Of a stretch of DNA of 64,000 bases, positions 44,557 through 54,135 are shown piece by piece. A program made the translations under genes and the position numbers. A model generated the notes under the pieces. It saw nothing but the letters and a program-made list of their open reading frames with translations. It was not told the DNA's origin and searched no databases. The DNA comes from Melioribacteraceae bacterium. Its GTDB lineage: Bacteria; Bacteroidota; Ignavibacteria; Ignavibacteriales; Melioribacteraceae. Position 1 is the stretch's first letter. Each line of letters opens with the position of its first letter. The DNA is taken from contig JAFGMI010000041.1 of NCBI GenBank assembly GCA_016927595.1, positions 1-64,000 of the forward strand. Reading direction: 5' to 3'.

Positions 44557-46981
44557 TCCAGCTTGTCCTGTCAGTTTTAAAATTCGGTGCTATAACTGTA
44601 TAATTATATATTCGTGAAACAGCTTTTTCCCATTCTGAATTACCGGAACCGGATTTTGCATCCCAGGTTTCATCGGATATCAACTTTATACTATCATCAT
44701 TTGTTTCTATCAGCGCAATTAAATTAAAGCCTGCAGCAGGATTTCTGTTATAGTTTTTTACTTCGACTCTAATTTCATTCATTCCCTCTTTAAGAAACTC
44801 TGTAATATCTTTATACATTATTCTTTTATACTCACCCCAAAGAGATAACGATCTTCTTACATAAACTTCATCAATAAACTCATTATTAATGTAAAGTTTC
44901 GCAAAAGTGTCGCCCAGCAGTTGAAGTTTAGCGCTTTTAATTTCTCCGTCGATTTCTATCGATTTTTGAAATACTGCATCAGTATAAAATTCATTACTGT
45001 CTTTCGCACAGTAAATCCATTTACTTTCGATTTCCGGACTGATGACATTTCCCTCTGTTAACATTTTTTTTGTTTCATCAAAATATGTTATAAGCCTGCT
45101 GAATTTATCCTCAATCATATTGAGATTCGCGGATTTATAATACTTTTTCCAGATGGCAGCGTATCTTTGCTTAAGCTGTGTCAGATTACTAATGTTATTA
45201 TCGATAAGAATCCCAAGGTTTCCGACCGCTTCGCTGCTGTCCTGCATTGCATGAAGCTTGGTTTGAGTCAAAAGTTTAAGTGAATACCATTGATTAAAAT
45301 CAACGAGGTACGATAATATTTCTATGTACTCTTTGTTTTGCAAGGCTGAATTTTCCAGTTCATTTATCAGATTTTTCAATAGTGCATTTGAATAATTTAT
45401 TTCTTCAACCCGGGCTGCAGGTGATAAATTCGATTCCCACCAGACAGGCTGGCGATAAGGCAGAAGCGGATGCCGCCAGACCGAATGCCAATACTGCTGA
45501 TTAAAAGAGTTACTCAAAAGTTTGTGAATTATCAGTGAGGATTTCGAATCAGTTTTAAAGAATTGTCTAAAAAAAACCTCATAAAATTCCGGAAGATTGC
45601 TTCCTTCGAAGTTCCAGCCACATTGAGCAGACCAGGCATAACCCGGAAGTATCAGTTCCTTTATGGTTTCCGCACCGTAATCACCCCAGTTTGAATTTAT
45701 AATGCCTATTGAGCTGTTCTCAATTCCGCTTCCGGTAATATATTTTATGTTCGGCTGAGAATTAATATAGACAGGATAAGTGCTTGTAAAATTCCAGACC
45801 GACGGCGAGACTATGTAGTCGAAGCCTGCTTCTTTAAAAGTTTTAGTAGATTCATAGTCGAAATTTATACCGTAATGCCAGTCGACTATAACTATATCTT
45901 CAGGAATTTTTTCAAGTATTTCAGGATGACTGAGAATTATGTCGCCGTACATCATTACTTTTTTATTGTACTTCTTACAAATTTCGTAAACTCTTTTATA
46001 GTGCCCGGCATGAAGATCGGCTAAGGTTGAGTTTTCAAGTTCGTCCTTACTTCGTCCCAGACCAACATCGTAACTCTCGTCGGCGCCCATATGAAAATAT
46101 TCGGATGGGAACAATCCGAAAACTTCCTTAAGCATATTTTCAAGAAATACATAAACCGATTCGTCAGTAACACACAGTGAAGCTGCTCCCGGAAATTCAG
46201 CGTACTTCACAAATTCTTTCATTGATAAAATATTCTCGTAGTGCCCTAGTGTCTGAAAAATGGGAATAACCTCCACGAAATATTTACCGGCATATTCAAT
46301 AATTTCTTTAACCTCATTTTTTGTAAGCGCACCTCTTCCTTCGCCAATTTGCGGATAAGATTCAAACCTTAGCATATCTTCCATATAAGGCATATAGGTA
46401 TTCATTTTATATTTTGCAATGAAGCGTATTATTCGTTTAAAGTTTTCGATCGTCGATACCTGTCCCCTGCTTATATCATCCGAAATGCCCCGTATGCCGA
46501 GATCGGGGAAGTCAGCAATTTTCTGGGCAGTCAATGTTCCATCGTACGATGCTTCAATAAGCTGGCAAAGACTCATTATGCCATAAAAAACTGCTTTTTC
46601 GGTTAAACCATGTATAGTGATTTTACCGGGAGTGATATTTAGCTCATACGATTCGGAGGCATCTTGATTACCTGCTAAAAAATCTTCCGGGGATCGTCTG
46701 ATTATTTCTATGAAAGCATCTTCGTGTCGACCGACTGTTTTTAACTCTCTGTTTTGCAGAGCAAGCGATATAGTCAGTTCATCCAAACCGGCACCCGTAT
46801 TCATATTTTCCGGAATCGTTATTGTAACTCTGGAAGGAAGATCCGTTATCTTATCCGATAGCACCTGAATTTTCGGCGCCGGGATGATTGCATTTGTTTT
46901 ATTATTGATCATATCTTCTGCCATTGAATTGTTTAAGGTTGCTGCAATAAAAATAAAAAAGATAAATTGTTTGGGTTTCAT
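44546..46981 (-). CDS. Exported glycoside hydrolase family 20-like beta-N-acetylhexosaminidase
   Basis: The 811-residue protein has a signal peptide (to about residue 21), a GH20b-like N-terminal domain (about 35-155), then a TIM barrel with RGISDDISRGQ and TLGHYEN. The catalytic Asp-Glu pair is in HMGADESYD (Asp301-Glu302). The C-terminal part (about 560-811) is helical, then beta-sandwich. This fits an exo-hexosaminidase removing terminal N-acetylglucosamine or N-acetylgalactosamine, perhaps from peptidoglycan, chitin or glycans. The 811-residue size and the C-terminal extension are larger than minimal GH20 enzymes. It heads a four-gene overlapping operon. Confidence 0.85.
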   Translation of the reverse strand: MKPKQFIFFIFIAATLNNSMAEDMINNKTNAIIPAPKIQVLSDKITDLPSRVTITIPENMNTGAGLDELTISLALQNRELKTVGRHEDAFIEIIRRSPEDFLAGNQDASESYELNITPGKITIHGLTEKAVFYGIMSLCQLIEASYDGTLTAQKIADFPDLGIRGISDDISRGQVSTIENFKRIIRFIAKYKMNTYMPYMEDMLRFESYPQIGEGRGALTKNEVKEIIEYAGKYFVEVIPIFQTLGHYENILSMKEFVKYAEFPGAASLCVTDESVYVFLENMLKEVFGLFPSEYFHMGADESYDVGLGRSKDELENSTLADLHAGHYKRVYEICKKYNKKVMMYGDIILSHPEILEKIPEDIVIVDWHYGINFDYESTKTFKEAGFDYIVSPSVWNFTSTYPVYINSQPNIKYITGSGIENSSIGIINSNWGDYGAETIKELILPGYAWSAQCGWNFEGSNLPEFYEVFFRQFFKTDSKSSLIIHKLLSNSFNQQYWHSVWRHPLLPYRQPVWWESNLSPAARVEEINYSNALLKNLINELENSALQNKEYIEILSYLVDFNQWYSLKLLTQTKLHAMQDSSEAVGNLGILIDNNISNLTQLKQRYAAIWKKYYKSANLNMIEDKFSRLITYFDETKKMLTEGNVISPEIESKWIYCAKDSNEFYTDAVFQKSIEIDGEIKSAKLQLLGDTFAKLYINNEFIDEVYVRRSLSLWGEYKRIMYKDITEFLKEGMNEIRVEVKNYNRNPAAGFNLIALIETNDDSIKLISDETWDAKSGSGNSEWEKAVSRIYNYTVIAPNFKTDRTSWIER

Positions 46982-47017
46982 ATCCCATCCGTTTTAATTA
47001 AAAATATATTTTTTATT

Positions 47018-47701
47018 CTATTCATTGTCCGGCATTTTCTTCGGTTTATACCCGATCCTGTGGAAAGGATTTACCACGCTAGTAGTGATATTTCGCATAT
47101 GCGAATATATTCTTTTTAAGGATCTCAGATATAATGTAATCGCTGCAGCTGTCGGGGCGTCAAATCCCTCTGCTTCACCTCTCACGATCGCCCTTATCAT
47201 TTTATCCGCTTCCTTGCTTATCCACTTCTGTTCGGCGAGAAGCTGCCGTCCTTTTTCTTCATCCGCCTCACGAAATACTTCGAGCGTCATGTCAAAGTTT
47301 TGTTCGACTGCGTTTTCAATTCTTTCAATACCGTCTTCAAACGGACCCCCGGAGAGTTTCGGTTTATAGTCTTTCGCAATTTCCACTATATTTTTGGTAT
47401 AATCCCCAATCCTTTCAAGGTCGATTACAATACTGACCAGAACCAGCCCCGAGGGAAGTTCTTCAACTCCTTCAAGTGCAAGATGTTTAAGCACATCTTT
47501 TCTCACTTCGCGCTGGTATTTATTTATTTCAATATCTTCATCCTCGATGTCAATGTTTATTTCGTTATGTTCCGTATTCCGGAGTACCTGTTTGGCTTCG
47601 ACGAACATAGATTTTGTTCTAGCAAGCATTTCAAAAGACCGTTTGTACGCACGATCCATTAAGGAATCGTTTTTAAAAATCGATAGTAGCTCCTTTAACA
47701 T
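47018..47701 (-). CDS. PhoU-like phosphate regulatory protein
   Basis: I chose ATG 47701, with GAGGGAAG upstream; earlier starts fall in the end of the symporter gene. The 227-residue all-helical protein carries PhoU-type repeats, with the acidic metal-binding pattern DLERIGDYTKNIVEIAKD in one and KEADKMIRAI near the other. It probably modulates the Na/Pi symporter encoded just upstream (7-bp gap), in line with other NptA-PhoU pairs. It is longer at its N-terminus than a single PhoU domain. Confidence 0.87.
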   Translation of the reverse strand: MLKELLSIFKNDSLMDRAYKRSFEMLARTKSMFVEAKQVLRNTEHNEINIDIEDEDIEINKYQREVRKDVLKHLALEGVEELPSGLVLVSIVIDLERIGDYTKNIVEIAKDYKPKLSGGPFEDGIERIENAVEQNFDMTLEVFREADEEKGRQLLAEQKWISKEADKMIRAIVRGEAEGFDAPTAAAITLYLRSLKRIYSHMRNITTSVVNPFHRIGYKPKKMPDNE

Positions 47702-47708
47702 ACTTCCC

Positions 47709-48845
47709 TCAATTAAAAATATATATAAATAATACCGGTAACACGAAGAAAACAACTACGACATAAACCACCGGTACAGCTTTATTTTTAACAGAAAATT
47801 CGGAAAATTTTTCAGCAATTTTTATCGGCACAAATTTCATCGGCCACCAGATTATTATGCCGCATATATTAAAAAGTAAATGTGCAAATGCAACAGTTAC
47901 TGCAGCCACCTCACCGGTTATCAGCGCCGCAAGAATTGCCGTGACGGTGGTTCCGATGTTCGAGCCAAGAGTATACGGAAAAATCTGGACTAAAGACAAC
48001 AAACCTGCACCTGCCATAGGTACCATTAGTGAAGTGGTAATAGAACTGCTTTGAACAAGCATTGTCAAAATAATTCCAACGACGAATGCTCTTATCGCAG
48101 TAGCAAACAAATATTTGTCGAACCACTCTTTTGCTCTTGAAACAACAATGGTTTTCAGGGCAGAAACCATATTTTTAAGCGAAAGAAATAATAAAATCAG
48201 AGCTATTCCCAGACCAAACCATGCAAATAAACTGCCCTCCCCGAAATAAGAATTCAAATTTTCCAGGATAAATTTAGAGACCGGTTTAGTAATAGCTTTT
48301 ACGGGACTAAGCATCTCCAGTCCTCCTACATCCGACAACATATCAGCCATATATCCCGATAAGTGGCTTAAAAATCCGGTGGCAATCTGGAGAGGGAATA
48401 AAATCGAAGTAGAAAGAAAGTTGAAAAAATCATGAACGGTTGCTGCGGCAAAAGCTCTGCGGAATTCATTACTCCTGCTTATCTGCGGTAACGAAGCCAG
48501 CATACACGTAATCGATGTACCTATATTTGCGCCCATGATAATCGGGATTGCTGCTTCAATCGAAAGGGCTCCTCCGGCAACCATACCTACAACAATTGAA
48601 GTGGTTGAAGACGAACTTTGGATAATTGAAGTTGCAAGAATTCCGATAAAAAGGGCAATAACCGGATTGGTGGTTGTTTCGATAAGTGTTCTCGAAAATT
48701 CCGAACCAAATAATCTCAAAGAGTCTCCCATGAGCTGAAGACTGAGAATAAATAAATACAGAAAAATCAACAGTTTTAATAAAGCCAGTAATGATTTTTG
48801 ATTTTTAATAAAGTCATTGAGATCTGAGAAATAGTAGATTTTCAT
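47709..48845 (-). CDS. Na+/phosphate symporter (PNaS/NptA family)
   Basis: I prefer ATG 48845; a TTG 20 codons upstream (48905) is possible. The 378-residue membrane protein shows the two inverted repeats of the PNaS family, each with a QSSS motif (QSSSSTTSIV and QSSSITTSLM) and a G-x-NIGT motif (MGANIGTSIT and LGSNIGTTVT). It imports inorganic phosphate with sodium, or exports it under some conditions. It is transcribed ahead of a PhoU-like gene and divergently from a PiT-family transporter, 111-170 bp away. Confidence 0.92.
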   Translation of the reverse strand: MKIYYFSDLNDFIKNQKSLLALLKLLIFLYLFILSLQLMGDSLRLFGSEFSRTLIETTTNPVIALFIGILATSIIQSSSSTTSIVVGMVAGGALSIEAAIPIIMGANIGTSITCMLASLPQISRSNEFRRAFAAATVHDFFNFLSTSILFPLQIATGFLSHLSGYMADMLSDVGGLEMLSPVKAITKPVSKFILENLNSYFGEGSLFAWFGLGIALILLFLSLKNMVSALKTIVVSRAKEWFDKYLFATAIRAFVVGIILTMLVQSSSITTSLMVPMAGAGLLSLVQIFPYTLGSNIGTTVTAILAALITGEVAAVTVAFAHLLFNICGIIIWWPMKFVPIKIAEKFSEFSVKNKAVPVVYVVVVFFVLPVLFIYIFN

Positions 48846-49016
48846 TAAAAATGAACTATTGATTGGAACATTATTTAAGTGTACTCCTGAAGACAGGATA
48901 TTCAAAAAAAACTTAACCGTAATTTAATTTTACCTCTTCCTAAAATCCACTTATTATAATATTAATAATTTTTTTTATTTTCCATTTTCTACAAAACTGA
49001 GGGAGAGAACTGTATA

Positions 49017-51275
49017 ATGGATTTATTTTTAGTCGTTGTAATAGTTTTATTTGTATTGGCGATATCCGATCTGGTTGTAGGTGTTAGTAACGATGCAGTA
49101 AATTTCCTTAATTCCGCTGTGGGGTCGAAGGTTGCTCCGCGATATGTAATTATGATTGTTGCAAGCCTTGGTATTCTGGCGGGAACCGTGTTCTCAAGCG
49201 GCTTGATGGAAGTTGCACGTAAAGGCATTTTCAATCCCGAAATGTTTTACTTCCAGGATATTATGATGGTGTTCCTTGCTGTGATGCTGACGGATGTAAT
49301 CCTGCTGGACTTGTTCAACACGTTCGGTCTGCCCACTTCTACAACCGTATCAATTGTTTTTGAATTACTGGGTGCAGCTGTAGCCGTATCAATTATTAAA
49401 GTTGCAGGTGCCGGTGAAAATTTTACCGAGATTATAAAATATATAAATACCAGTAAAGCCCTTGCTATAATTTCGGGCATATTGCTCTCGGTTGTTATAT
49501 CGTTCACTGTCGGTGCAATAATACAATTTTTCACAAGACTTGTATTCACATTCGATTTTGCTCCCCGCGTAAAACGATACGGATCGGTTTTTGCCTCACT
49601 TACCTTAACTGCAATAACCTTTTTCATTCTGTTCAAGGGTGCTAAAGGTGCAACATTCATAAGTCCGGAAGCCTCTGACTGGATAAAAAACAATATTTCC
49701 ACAATCCTTTTATACAGCTTCATTTTGTGGGCTGCAGTTTTCCAAATGCTTTTATGGTTTACTAAATTCAATATACTTAAACCATTAGTCCTTATTGGCA
49801 CTTTCGCACTCGCTTTAGCATTTGCTGCAAATGATCTTGTGAATTTTATCGGTGTGCCGTTAGCCGGTTTGAGTTCGTACACTATTGCCGAAGGCTTGTC
49901 CGATCCATTTACTCACCTGATGGTTGAACTGAAAGGTAAAGTATCAACCCCGACCACACTTTTACTTCTGGCCGGTGTAGTAATGGTTCTTACTCTGTGG
50001 TTCAATAAAAAAGCACGAACGGTAACAAAGACTGAAGTAAACCTGGGTCGCCAGCATGAAGGTTTCGAACGATTCGAATCGTCGCTTATTGCAAGGGTAA
50101 TTGTTCGTATGAGTATGTCGCTGGCAAACATAATAAGTATAATTGTTCCAAACAGAATACAGAATTTTATCAACAACCGATTTAATATTTCAAAAGAGCA
50201 GCTTAAGGCTATGAATAAAAAGGACGCTCCTGCATTCGATATGTTAAGAGCATCTGTAAACCTGATGGTAGCAAGCATTCTGATATCGATAGCGACCTCA
50301 TTTAAGTTGCCTCTGTCAACAACATACGTAACATTTATGGTTGCAATGGGTACTTCATTATCCGACAGAGCCTGGGGAAGGGAAAGTGCGGTTTATCGTG
50401 TGAATGGTGTTCTGACTGTAATTGGCGGATGGTTTTTTACTGCTTTTATGGCATTTACGGTATCGGCTATATTCGCAACCATTATCTACTATGGTGAACT
50501 GGCGGCAATTATCCTGCTGGGATTGGTTGCAGTTTATATTTTATTCAGAACACATGTACTCCACAGGACCCGGGAAAAGGAAGAGGAAGAAGCAGAAAAA
50601 ACTACGCTGGCACTTGCTACCAACGGCAGTGAGGCAATAACAGCATTATTTAATGATATAGCTGTATTCCTTAACTCGATACCGGAAAACTTAAGGATAA
50701 ATCTTGAAGCATTGGCTGAAGAGGACCGTAATAAATTCGGTGATGCCAGGAAATTACTGAAAGGCGTTAAGAAACATTCGAACATGATTATATCGGAAAT
50801 AGTAAGATCGGTTAAACTGCTTAAGGAAAATGAAGTGAAGCAGGGAAGAAGATACGGAAAAATTATCGGATCGCTGCAGGAGATTCATGCATATATGAGA
50901 GAACTACATAATATCAGTTTCTCGCATATCGATAATAATCACGGCAGACCCGGCGATGATGAGATTGCAGATTTAAAAGCTCTCATCTCCCATTTTAATG
51001 CCTATATCCAATCTGCATCGGAAGTACTTAAAAGCAAGAAATTTGAGGACGTACAACCTTTTACCGCAAAGCACGATGAATTAGTAAACTATATGCAGCA
51101 GTACGATGAAAATGAGCTTATCAGAATAAGAGAAGGAAAATCCAACAGCCGGAACTCCATGCTTTTACTCAATCTGCTTACCGTAATTGAGAACATTTCA
51201 AATCACGTGCGCGATCTTGTTGGTGTCTGCAGAAAGAACTATCAGAAAATTGCTTCTCCCAACACATCGGAATAA
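49017..51275 (+). CDS. PiT family phosphate transporter fused to a C-terminal PhoU-like domain
   Basis: The 752-residue protein has a PiT transporter (about 1-510) with the signature SNDAVNFLNSAVGSKVAPR in the first repeat and AANDLVNFIGVPLAG in the second, plus the intervening membrane helices. A helical, hydrophilic extension follows (about 530-745), with PhoU-like heptads (KKHSNMIISEIVRSVKLLKE). This fusion could sense or gate phosphate flow in cis. GGGAGAG precedes the ATG. A strong terminator follows. It pairs divergently with a Na/Pi symporter and a PhoU-like protein, forming a three-gene phosphate locus. Confidence 0.9.
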   Translation: MDLFLVVVIVLFVLAISDLVVGVSNDAVNFLNSAVGSKVAPRYVIMIVASLGILAGTVFSSGLMEVARKGIFNPEMFYFQDIMMVFLAVMLTDVILLDLFNTFGLPTSTTVSIVFELLGAAVAVSIIKVAGAGENFTEIIKYINTSKALAIISGILLSVVISFTVGAIIQFFTRLVFTFDFAPRVKRYGSVFASLTLTAITFFILFKGAKGATFISPEASDWIKNNISTILLYSFILWAAVFQMLLWFTKFNILKPLVLIGTFALALAFAANDLVNFIGVPLAGLSSYTIAEGLSDPFTHLMVELKGKVSTPTTLLLLAGVVMVLTLWFNKKARTVTKTEVNLGRQHEGFERFESSLIARVIVRMSMSLANIISIIVPNRIQNFINNRFNISKEQLKAMNKKDAPAFDMLRASVNLMVASILISIATSFKLPLSTTYVTFMVAMGTSLSDRAWGRESAVYRVNGVLTVIGGWFFTAFMAFTVSAIFATIIYYGELAAIILLGLVAVYILFRTHVLHRTREKEEEEAEKTTLALATNGSEAITALFNDIAVFLNSIPENLRINLEALAEEDRNKFGDARKLLKGVKKHSNMIISEIVRSVKLLKENEVKQGRRYGKIIGSLQEIHAYMRELHNISFSHIDNNHGRPGDDEIADLKALISHFNAYIQSASEVLKSKKFEDVQPFTAKHDELVNYMQQYDENELIRIREGKSNSRNSMLLLNLLTVIENISNHVRDLVGVCRKNYQKIASPNTSE

Positions 51276-51282
51276 ATTAATA

Positions 51283-51308
51283 AAGCAGGCACCTCGCCTG
51301 CTTTTTTT
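51283..51308 (+). terminator. Rho-independent terminator of the PiT gene
   Basis: AAGCAGGC, a five-base loop (ACCTC), GCCTGCTT, then a T-tract through 51308. The stem starts 7 bp past the stop codon. This is the strongest textbook terminator in the window. Confidence 0.92.
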
Positions 51309-51443
51309 AACCTTACACAATCTGTTAAAACAGCTGCCTTCTAAAAAATTTAGTGAGAATCACTTGATGCTGTTGAAATACGATTATTCTTTCCAAGTAC
51401 GATTATAATTTGCATTTTTACTCTAATAAAATTCGGATTACTG

Positions 51444-52040
51444 ATGAGCACCAATAATATTCTTGAAATAACGGAATTGTTTGTGCGCAAAATTTTTGAG
51501 AAAAATTCTAACCCTGATCATGTCTATCATAATCTTACGCACACCTGTGAAGTAGTAGAAGCTGCCGCAAAAATTGCATCGGGGGTCGGGCTAAAAGATG
51601 ATGAGTTGGAAATGCTGCTCATCGCGGCGTGGTTCCATGATATCGGTTATACACAGTCCTCGGAGGAACACGAAGAGTTGAGTGCCGAAGCTGCAGAAAA
51701 ATTTCTGCAGGAGCAAAATTACGATCCGGGCAGGATGAAAATCATATTATCCGCGATTAAAGCCACTAAACTGCCGCAAATTCCATCCGATATAGTTGGT
51801 GAAATTTTGTGTGATGCAGATCTCAGTCATTTAAGCGGCAATGATTTTTTTGAAAAAGGTGAACTTTTACGGAATGAATTTGAAAAACGCTATCACAGGA
51901 AATACTCAGATGAGGAATGGCTAAAAAACTCTTATGACTTTATGATGGGACACGAATACTTTACCAGATATGCACTAAAGATCTTCGTACCCGGAAAGGA
52001 AAAGAACCTTTTGGAGCTCAGGAAAATTTTGAAAGGATAA
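51444..52040 (+). CDS. HD domain phosphohydrolase
   Basis: The 198-residue protein has the HD superfamily metal-binding pattern: H in NLTHTCEV, the HD pair in AAWFHDIGY, further His/Asp in HEELSAEAA, and Asp in CDADLSHLSG. Such proteins cleave phosphate esters of nucleotides or cyclic messengers. The target is unknown. It is followed by a SixA-like phosphatase 10 bp later. Upstream, the 9-mer TACGATTAT repeats at a 19-bp pitch and could be a regulator site. Confidence 0.87.
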   Translation: MSTNNILEITELFVRKIFEKNSNPDHVYHNLTHTCEVVEAAAKIASGVGLKDDELEMLLIAAWFHDIGYTQSSEEHEELSAEAAEKFLQEQNYDPGRMKIILSAIKATKLPQIPSDIVGEILCDADLSHLSGNDFFEKGELLRNEFEKRYHRKYSDEEWLKNSYDFMMGHEYFTRYALKIFVPGKEKNLLELRKILKG

Positions 52041-52050
52041 TACCGGAAAA

Positions 52051-52554
52051 ATGAAAATAGTATTTCTTGTCCGACATGCAAAATCAAGCTGGAAAGAAAA
52101 TAACCTTAGCGACTTCGAAAGACCCTTAAACAACAGAGGCCGCAGAGATGCTCCCTTTATGGCAGACTTGTTCAAATCCAAAAATACTTTACCCGATTTG
52201 ATGCTTTCAAGTCCGGCAAACAGGGCTATTACCACCGCCAGAATATTCGCGGAGTTATTTGCTATCGATAAAAATAAAATTATAACTGATCCGAGTATTT
52301 ACGAGGCTGGTGCTGGTGAGTTACTCGATATCATTAATGGATTGGAAAATAAATATGAAAATGTAATGTTGTTCGGACATAATCCCAGCATTACAATGAT
52401 AAGTAATTACCTCTCGGACAAACGTATAGAAAACATTCCGACATGCGGGATCGTTAAAATAATCTTTAAAGCAGATAGCTGGCGTTCAGTTGAAATAGGA
52501 ACGGGCATACTTGCCTCTTTCGAATACCCGAAAAAATACTTCAGGAATAACTAG
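52051..52554 (+). CDS. SixA-like histidine phosphatase
   Basis: The 167-residue protein begins MKIVFLVRHAKSSWKE with the RHxxS-type RHG motif (His9 as the phospho-acceptor) and has the second catalytic His in FGHNPSI. SixA dephosphorylates histidine-phosphorylated signalling proteins in some bacteria. It is probably co-transcribed with the HD gene 10 bp upstream and converges with yceH, 2 bp apart. Confidence 0.9.
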   Translation: MKIVFLVRHAKSSWKENNLSDFERPLNNRGRRDAPFMADLFKSKNTLPDLMLSSPANRAITTARIFAELFAIDKNKIITDPSIYEAGAGELLDIINGLENKYENVMLFGHNPSITMISNYLSDKRIENIPTCGIVKIIFKADSWRSVEIGTGILASFEYPKKYFRNN

Positions 52555-52556
52555 TT

Positions 52557-53192
52557 CTATTCAAACTGTTTTTTAAACTCAGCAAATTCCTTTTTTATTC
52601 TCTCAATCTCGTCTCTCAGTTCTTCTATCTGCAATTCCAGAATTTTAATTTTGTCTTCCTTTTCTTCCTCAATCTGTTTAATCTCAATTGCCTGCGGTTC
52701 TCCGCTTAGTACACTGGCATATCTGGACTCCCTGCCGCTGTTACGCGGCAGTTTTGCAGCAAATTTAAGTTCGCCGCCGCGGTTTATCAGACTATTAAGC
52801 GTTGTTTCAACTTCCTGCAGATTTTTAAACTCATATATTCTGCCCGACCTGCTTTTTATTTCACCGGGTGTCTGATGACCGCGTAGCATTAACACACACA
52901 TTACTGCTGTTTCCGGTTTTGTAAGATTAAAAAACTCTGTAAAGTTTTCATTATACTTCGGTACGCGATGATCAGCACCGGAAACCCTGAATACCATTTT
53001 TTTCTCGAACAATGATTCAAGCTCCTGCTCTATATCAGCTTCGGTATAGTTTGTTACCGGCTCCCTGCTTGATTTCTGATTGCATGCATTTTTCAGTGCG
53101 TTTAAAGTAAGCGGATAATACTCCGGTGTTGAAAATTTTTTCTCTATTAATGATCCTATTATTCTTTCCTCTGTTTTTGATAAGAACTCCAT
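52557..53192 (-). CDS. yceH: YceH family (DUF480) protein
   Basis: The 211-residue protein starts at ATG 53192 and carries the DUF480/YceH hallmark: EKKFSTPEYYPLTLNALKNA, CNQKSSREPV and LMLRGHQTPGEIKSRSGR, forming two winged-helix domains. The C-terminal 35 residues are a long coiled coil (EEEKEDKIKILELQIEELRD). The DNA-binding-like fold suggests a regulatory role. Function is unknown. Confidence 0.92.
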   Translation of the reverse strand: MEFLSKTEERIIGSLIEKKFSTPEYYPLTLNALKNACNQKSSREPVTNYTEADIEQELESLFEKKMVFRVSGADHRVPKYNENFTEFFNLTKPETAVMCVLMLRGHQTPGEIKSRSGRIYEFKNLQEVETTLNSLINRGGELKFAAKLPRNSGRESRYASVLSGEPQAIEIKQIEEEKEDKIKILELQIEELRDEIERIKKEFAEFKKQFE

Positions 53193-53241
53193 AGCGACTG
53201 ATCTCCGAAAAAATTCTGTACATTTTACCCGTTACAATTTT

Positions 53242-54090
53242 CTACTCTGATTCCTGTAACTTATATATCGAGAGCAGGGGCTTTTTTCCCGCGGCTTCAT
53301 CTGCAATTATAATACTGCCATCGGGAGTTATTGCAATTCCCTCCGGTTGTCTGTGAAAATTTTTGTCAAGTTTCACAGCCTTTACAATTCTTCCTTCGGC
53401 AGAATACTTGATCATACAAGGTTTACGCTTTGAAGAAAGGATCATATATAAATTTTCACCCGGAATCTTCGCAATTGCGGATGGATAAAAATCTGTTATA
53501 TTAAATTCATTTTTCAGTTGTACAAGTGATATAAAATATACTGGGACAGCTTTGCATTCATCCTGATCGGGTTTATACGAGAATATTACTCTTTGATTAT
53601 CATATTTTTTACCGGGATAATTTTTGCATGCTATCATCAGCTCGCCGGAAATCTCATTAAAACAGAGTCCTTCTATATCTATTTTATCGGGCATGTGCAA
53701 ATCAATTATATCGTAATCAACATTCACTTTATCATTTCCTTCGGGAAAAACATATAACAATCCATCACTTGTAATCATATAGAAAAGACCCTTGCCAAAT
53801 GCGATTCCTTCGAAATCGCCTGCAGGAATTTTATCGGTTCCAAGTGAAAACCATTTAATTACTTTTCCGGTATTAATATCCAATTGAAATATGACTGCAA
53901 GTTCATCGTCGTGAGCAAACAATTCACTTTTATCGTTCAAGCATAGTCCTGAAATTTCGCTGAGTTTTGAGTGTAGCTCATACTGCTGCATTAATTTATA
54001 ATCGGATAAGAACAAATGAATATTTGTATCCTGGCTTTTATTACATGAAACCAGCAGAACGAATAAAATAAAGAAAGAGATTTTTCGCAT
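53242..54090 (-). CDS. SdiA-regulated-like beta-propeller lipoprotein
   Basis: The 282-residue protein has a lipoprotein signal ending in FVLLVSC (Cys16) and repeats of a beta-propeller type with motifs such as SEISGLCLNDKSELFAHDDE and PEGIAITPDGSIIIADEA. These match SdiA-regulated/phytase-like six-bladed propellers. The role is unknown, possibly phosphoester or calcium binding on the cell surface. It is 45 bp downstream of an MBL-fold gene in the same orientation. Confidence 0.78.
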   Translation of the reverse strand: MRKISFFILFVLLVSCNKSQDTNIHLFLSDYKLMQQYELHSKLSEISGLCLNDKSELFAHDDELAVIFQLDINTGKVIKWFSLGTDKIPAGDFEGIAFGKGLFYMITSDGLLYVFPEGNDKVNVDYDIIDLHMPDKIDIEGLCFNEISGELMIACKNYPGKKYDNQRVIFSYKPDQDECKAVPVYFISLVQLKNEFNITDFYPSAIAKIPGENLYMILSSKRKPCMIKYSAEGRIVKAVKLDKNFHRQPEGIAITPDGSIIIADEAAGKKPLLSIYKLQESE

Positions 54091-54135
54091 GAATTAATCA
54101 AAGAATAAAAAGGAGTTAATGGTTTTTGCAATACA

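Noticed and set aside
49247-49882. A 211-codon antisense frame inside the PiT transporter gene
   Set aside because: It is a mirror of the transmembrane coding sequence, with no Shine-Dalgarno and no homology. The PiT frame is clearly real.
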